DNA from: Verrucomicrobiota bacterium
GTDB taxonomy: Bacteria; Verrucomicrobiota; Verrucomicrobiia; Methylacidiphilales; Verrucolacustridaceae
NCBI GenBank assembly: GCA_010028775.1
Contig: RHAF01000050.1
Span: 1-9,331, forward strand
DNA length: 9,331 bases
Direction: 5' to 3'
The notes beneath the pieces were generated by a model. That model worked only from the letters and a program-made list of their open reading frames with translations, made no database searches and was not told the origin of the DNA. The number at the start of each line of letters is the position of its first letter. The stretch's first letter is position 1. Shown one piece after another: positions 7,233 through 9,331 of this stretch. The position numbers were made by a program, and so were the translations under genes.

Positions 7233-8138
7233 GTGTTTTTTCTTCTTGGGCCGACCGCCTGCGGAAAATCCGGCCTTGCCATGGCTTTGGCCCGCGAGAC
7301 CGGTGCGGAGATCGTTTCCGTGGACGCTTTCCAGGTTTATCGGGGCCTGGATGTGGGCACTGCCAAACCCACGAGAGGGGAACAAAGGGATGTTCCGCAT
7401 CACCTGATTGACCTCGTTCTACCTGAGGAGGCGTTTACCGCGGCGGATTACAAAAGATCTGCGGAAAAGGTGATTGTCGACTTGGCTCAAAGAGGAAAAA
7501 GGGCCATCTGGGTGGGTGGAACCGGCCTCTATCATCGCGTGATGACGAAGGGCCTCACCCAAGCGCCGCCCACCGACAAAGACATCGCAGATGAAATCGA
7601 GAAGATGGGCACCCTGGAAATGGCGGAGGAAATCAAACGGGTCGACCCCGACTGGGCGGAGGGGGCCGACCTGAAGAACCGAAGACGGATGGTGAGGGCT
7701 TTAGCCGTTTTGAGGCAAACCGGCAGGACGATGACCGATTGGCAGCGAAAGGAGACGTTCCCGGGACCTTTGTCAAAATCCAAGGTCTATGTGCTCGTTC
7801 CCAAAATGGAGAATTTGACGCGGGCCATTGCCCAGCGTGTGGATGTGATGCTGGAAGGCGGATGGGCTGATGAGGTGAGGCTATTGATGCAAAGAGAGGG
7901 ATGGAGAGGGAGTCCTGGGAGCCGGGCCATTGGGTACGCCGAGGTGGAGGCTTGGGTGGAAGGCCGGATCCGCCGTGATGAGGCTCGTGACAAAATCGTG
8001 ACGAACACCCGAGCATACGCGAGGCGCCAATTGACCTGGTTTCACGGCCTAACTAATTTTCAGGCTATCGAGACTGATCCCCAACGGCAGCCTTCCCCGG
8101 CCATCTTTGAGGCCCTTCGGGCCACCCTCTCCGCGTGA
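7233..8138 (+). CDS. miaA: tRNA dimethylallyltransferase MiaA
   Basis: MiaA transfers a dimethylallyl group to N6 of A37 in tRNAs that read UNN codons, giving i6A37, which stabilises codon pairing; MiaB often methylthiolates it afterwards. The 301-residue length is typical. Visible: a P-loop GPTACGKS (6-13), DAFQVYRGLDVGTAKPT (31-47) with Asp31 at the position of the family's catalytic aspartate, HHLIDL, VGGTGLY (Thr97, the conserved catalytic threonine), RRRMVRALAVLRQTGR, a GSRAIGY block and a C-terminal RRQLTWFHG. In most relatives the second block reads DSMQVY; here it is DAFQVY. The usual N-D pair before the RR of the RRRMVRAL segment reads NR. The start is GTG 7233, 7 nt after the helicase, with GGAG at 7218-7221 (11-nt spacer); no upstream in-frame start gives a better P-loop position. 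hflX follows after 10 nt, as in the E. coli miaA-hfq-hflX order but without hfq. Confidence 0.95.
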   Translation: MFFLLGPTACGKSGLAMALARETGAEIVSVDAFQVYRGLDVGTAKPTRGEQRDVPHHLIDLVLPEEAFTAADYKRSAEKVIVDLAQRGKRAIWVGGTGLYHRVMTKGLTQAPPTDKDIADEIEKMGTLEMAEEIKRVDPDWAEGADLKNRRRMVRALAVLRQTGRTMTDWQRKETFPGPLSKSKVYVLVPKMENLTRAIAQRVDVMLEGGWADEVRLLMQREGWRGSPGSRAIGYAEVEAWVEGRIRRDEARDKIVTNTRAYARRQLTWFHGLTNFQAIETDPQRQPSPAIFEALRATLSA

Positions 8139-8148
8139 GATACTTTTC

Positions 8149-9331
8149 ATGATCATTTCCACCAACCGGGATCGTCCGACAGAGCGTGCATTTTTGGTGG
8201 GTCTGGAAACGCACAAAACCGGCCGGGTCGAGACCGGCGAGTCTTTGGAGGAACTGGGTTTGCTGGTGCAAAGCGCGGGCGGGGAGGTGGCGGACCAAGC
8301 CACCCAGAAACTGGAAAGTCCCGTGGCCCCCACCTACATCGGAAGCGGCAAGGCGGCGGAGCTGGCCAAGGCAGCCAAGGAAAAGAAAGCGGACACGGTG
8401 ATCTTTGACGATGAGCTCACCCCGGCGCAGGCACGCAACTTGGAGGAAATCTTCAGCTGCAAGGTTTTGGACCGAACCCAACTCATCCTCGATATCTTCG
8501 CCCAACGCGCCAAATCGAAGGAGGGCAAGCTGCAGATCGAGCTCGCCCAACTGGTCTATCTTCTACCGCGTTTGACGCGAATGTGGACCCATCTTTCCCG
8601 CCAGACGGGGGGGATCGGGATGCGGGGCCCCGGGGAAACCCAGCTGGAGGTCGACCGACGCAGAGTGCAGGAGCGGATCACCCGGCTGGAGCGGGACCTG
8701 GTGGAGGTGAGAAAACACCGGACCATTCAAAGGGAAGGCCGGATGCGCCAGCACTGGCCCGTGGCGGCCCTGGTGGGTTACACCAATGCCGGCAAATCGA
8801 CCCTGATGAACCGGTTGACCCATGCCGAAATTCCCGCTGAAAACCGGCTGTTCGCGACCTTGGATCCGACGATTCGGCAATTTCGGATGCCCAACGGTGT
8901 AAGGGTGCTGCTCGGAGACACCGTAGGTTTTCTCAAGAAGCTCCCGACGCACCTGGTGGAATCTTTTCAATCGACCCTGGAGGAGGTTGCTTTCGCCGAT
9001 GTGCTGATCCATGTGGTGGATTCCAGCCATCCCCAAAGGCAGCAGCAGATGAAGGCGGTGGATGATGTCCTGCGACAGATCGGGGCCGGGGACAAACATA
9101 CCCTGACGGTTTGGAACAAGGCGGATCGGGTTGAGAGCCGGGCTAGCCTGGAGCGCGAGGCGGCGGGAGTGGCACACGGGGTGGTCATCTCTGCGCAGAC
9201 CGGGGAGGGTATGCCAGGTTTTTTCGCCGAGCTAACCACGATGCTGGCGGCCTGGAGTATGCGGGTTCATTTGAAGGTTCCCCAAAGCGAGGGAGCCCTG
9301 CTGGCCCTGCTTTCACGGGCAGGGCGAATCC
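8149..9331 (+). CDS. hflX: Ribosome-associated GTPase HflX (3' end outside window)
   Basis: HflX is a GTPase that binds 50S subunits or 70S ribosomes and can split stalled ribosomes, notably after heat or antibiotic stress. The frame is open from ATG 8149 to the window edge, giving 394 residues; most HflX proteins are about 420-450 residues long, so only a short C-terminal part is likely missing. Visible: an N-terminal HflX domain with YIGSGKAAELA, the HflX signature GMRGPGETQLEVDRR (from residue 157), a glycine- and charge-rich linker, then the GTPase motifs G1 GYTNAGKS (210-217), G3 DTVGF (257-261), G4 NKAD (323-326) and G5 ISAQTGEG. The start is 10 nt after miaA with no clear Shine-Dalgarno. 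The E. coli neighbour hfq is absent between miaA and hflX. It is not a shadow: the signature, G-motifs and frame agree throughout. Confidence 0.95.
   Translation, partial: MIISTNRDRPTERAFLVGLETHKTGRVETGESLEELGLLVQSAGGEVADQATQKLESPVAPTYIGSGKAAELAKAAKEKKADTVIFDDELTPAQARNLEEIFSCKVLDRTQLILDIFAQRAKSKEGKLQIELAQLVYLLPRLTRMWTHLSRQTGGIGMRGPGETQLEVDRRRVQERITRLERDLVEVRKHRTIQREGRMRQHWPVAALVGYTNAGKSTLMNRLTHAEIPAENRLFATLDPTIRQFRMPNGVRVLLGDTVGFLKKLPTHLVESFQSTLEEVAFADVLIHVVDSSHPQRQQQMKAVDDVLRQIGAGDKHTLTVWNKADRVESRASLEREAAGVAHGVVISAQTGEGMPGFFAELTTMLAAWSMRVHLKVPQSEGALLALLSRAGRI

Noticed and set aside
5906..7282. Long antisense open frames (209 and 236 codons) opposite the helicase
   Set aside because: They mirror strongly conserved helicase motifs on the + strand and show no recognisable domain or start signal.
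8111..8123. GGCCC-TTC-GGGCC hairpin near the end of miaA as a terminator
   Set aside because: The stem is only 5 bp with a 3-nt loop, no T-tract follows, and it lies inside coding sequence 26 bases before hflX; it is likely chance.
1..9331. Search for a defence system, CRISPR array, retron, toxin-antitoxin pair or mobile element
   Set aside because: Every stretch is accounted for by core genes with full family motifs; no direct repeats, transposase or accessory genes were seen.

Overview
The window is one tightly packed run of eight protein genes, all on the + strand. It reads as ordinary core (housekeeping) chromosome. In order: tilS (tRNA-Ile lysidine synthase), ftsH (membrane AAA+ zinc protease), folP (dihydropteroate synthase), sufT (Fe-S assembly protein of the MIP18/DUF59 family), hisA (histidine biosynthesis isomerase), a UvrD/Rep-type DNA helicase, miaA (tRNA dimethylallyltransferase) and hflX (ribosome-associated GTPase, cut by the right edge). 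No mobile element, CRISPR array, tRNA or rRNA was seen, and no stretch over 50 bases lacks a gene.

Spacing is minimal: about 16, 13, 9 and 5 nt between the first five genes, a 22-nt overlap between hisA and the helicase, then 7 and 10 nt. This suggests one long operon or a few overlapping transcription units. The one candidate regulatory structure is a 7-bp GC-rich hairpin spanning the end of ftsH, which could be an attenuator or processing site before folP. Several starts lack a clear Shine-Dalgarno sequence; the helicase GTG is the clear exception.

Organism: a bacterium with moderately high GC content. The FtsH sequence (the GHGLGGGHDEREQ block after Walker B and the C-terminal EDYVFLGRDI segment) resembles Verrucomicrobiota/PVC FtsH as I remember it. 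That placement is an inference from memory and has not been tested by search or phylogeny. The gene order combines neighbourhoods known from distant bacteria: tilS next to ftsH (as near B. subtilis ftsH), ftsH-folP (as in E. coli) and miaA-hflX (E. coli miaA-hfq-hflX, here without hfq).

Functionally the genes are mixed: tRNA modification at both ends (TilS makes lysidine, MiaA makes i6A37), ribosome and membrane-protein quality control (HflX, FtsH), folate and histidine biosynthesis, Fe-S cluster delivery and DNA repair. A weak thematic link is that MiaA's i6A37 is commonly converted further by the Fe-S enzyme MiaB. I found no convincing previously undescribed system. The points worth a second look are departures within known families (FolP, the helicase C-terminus, TilS length, the FtsH tails) and the operon arrangement.
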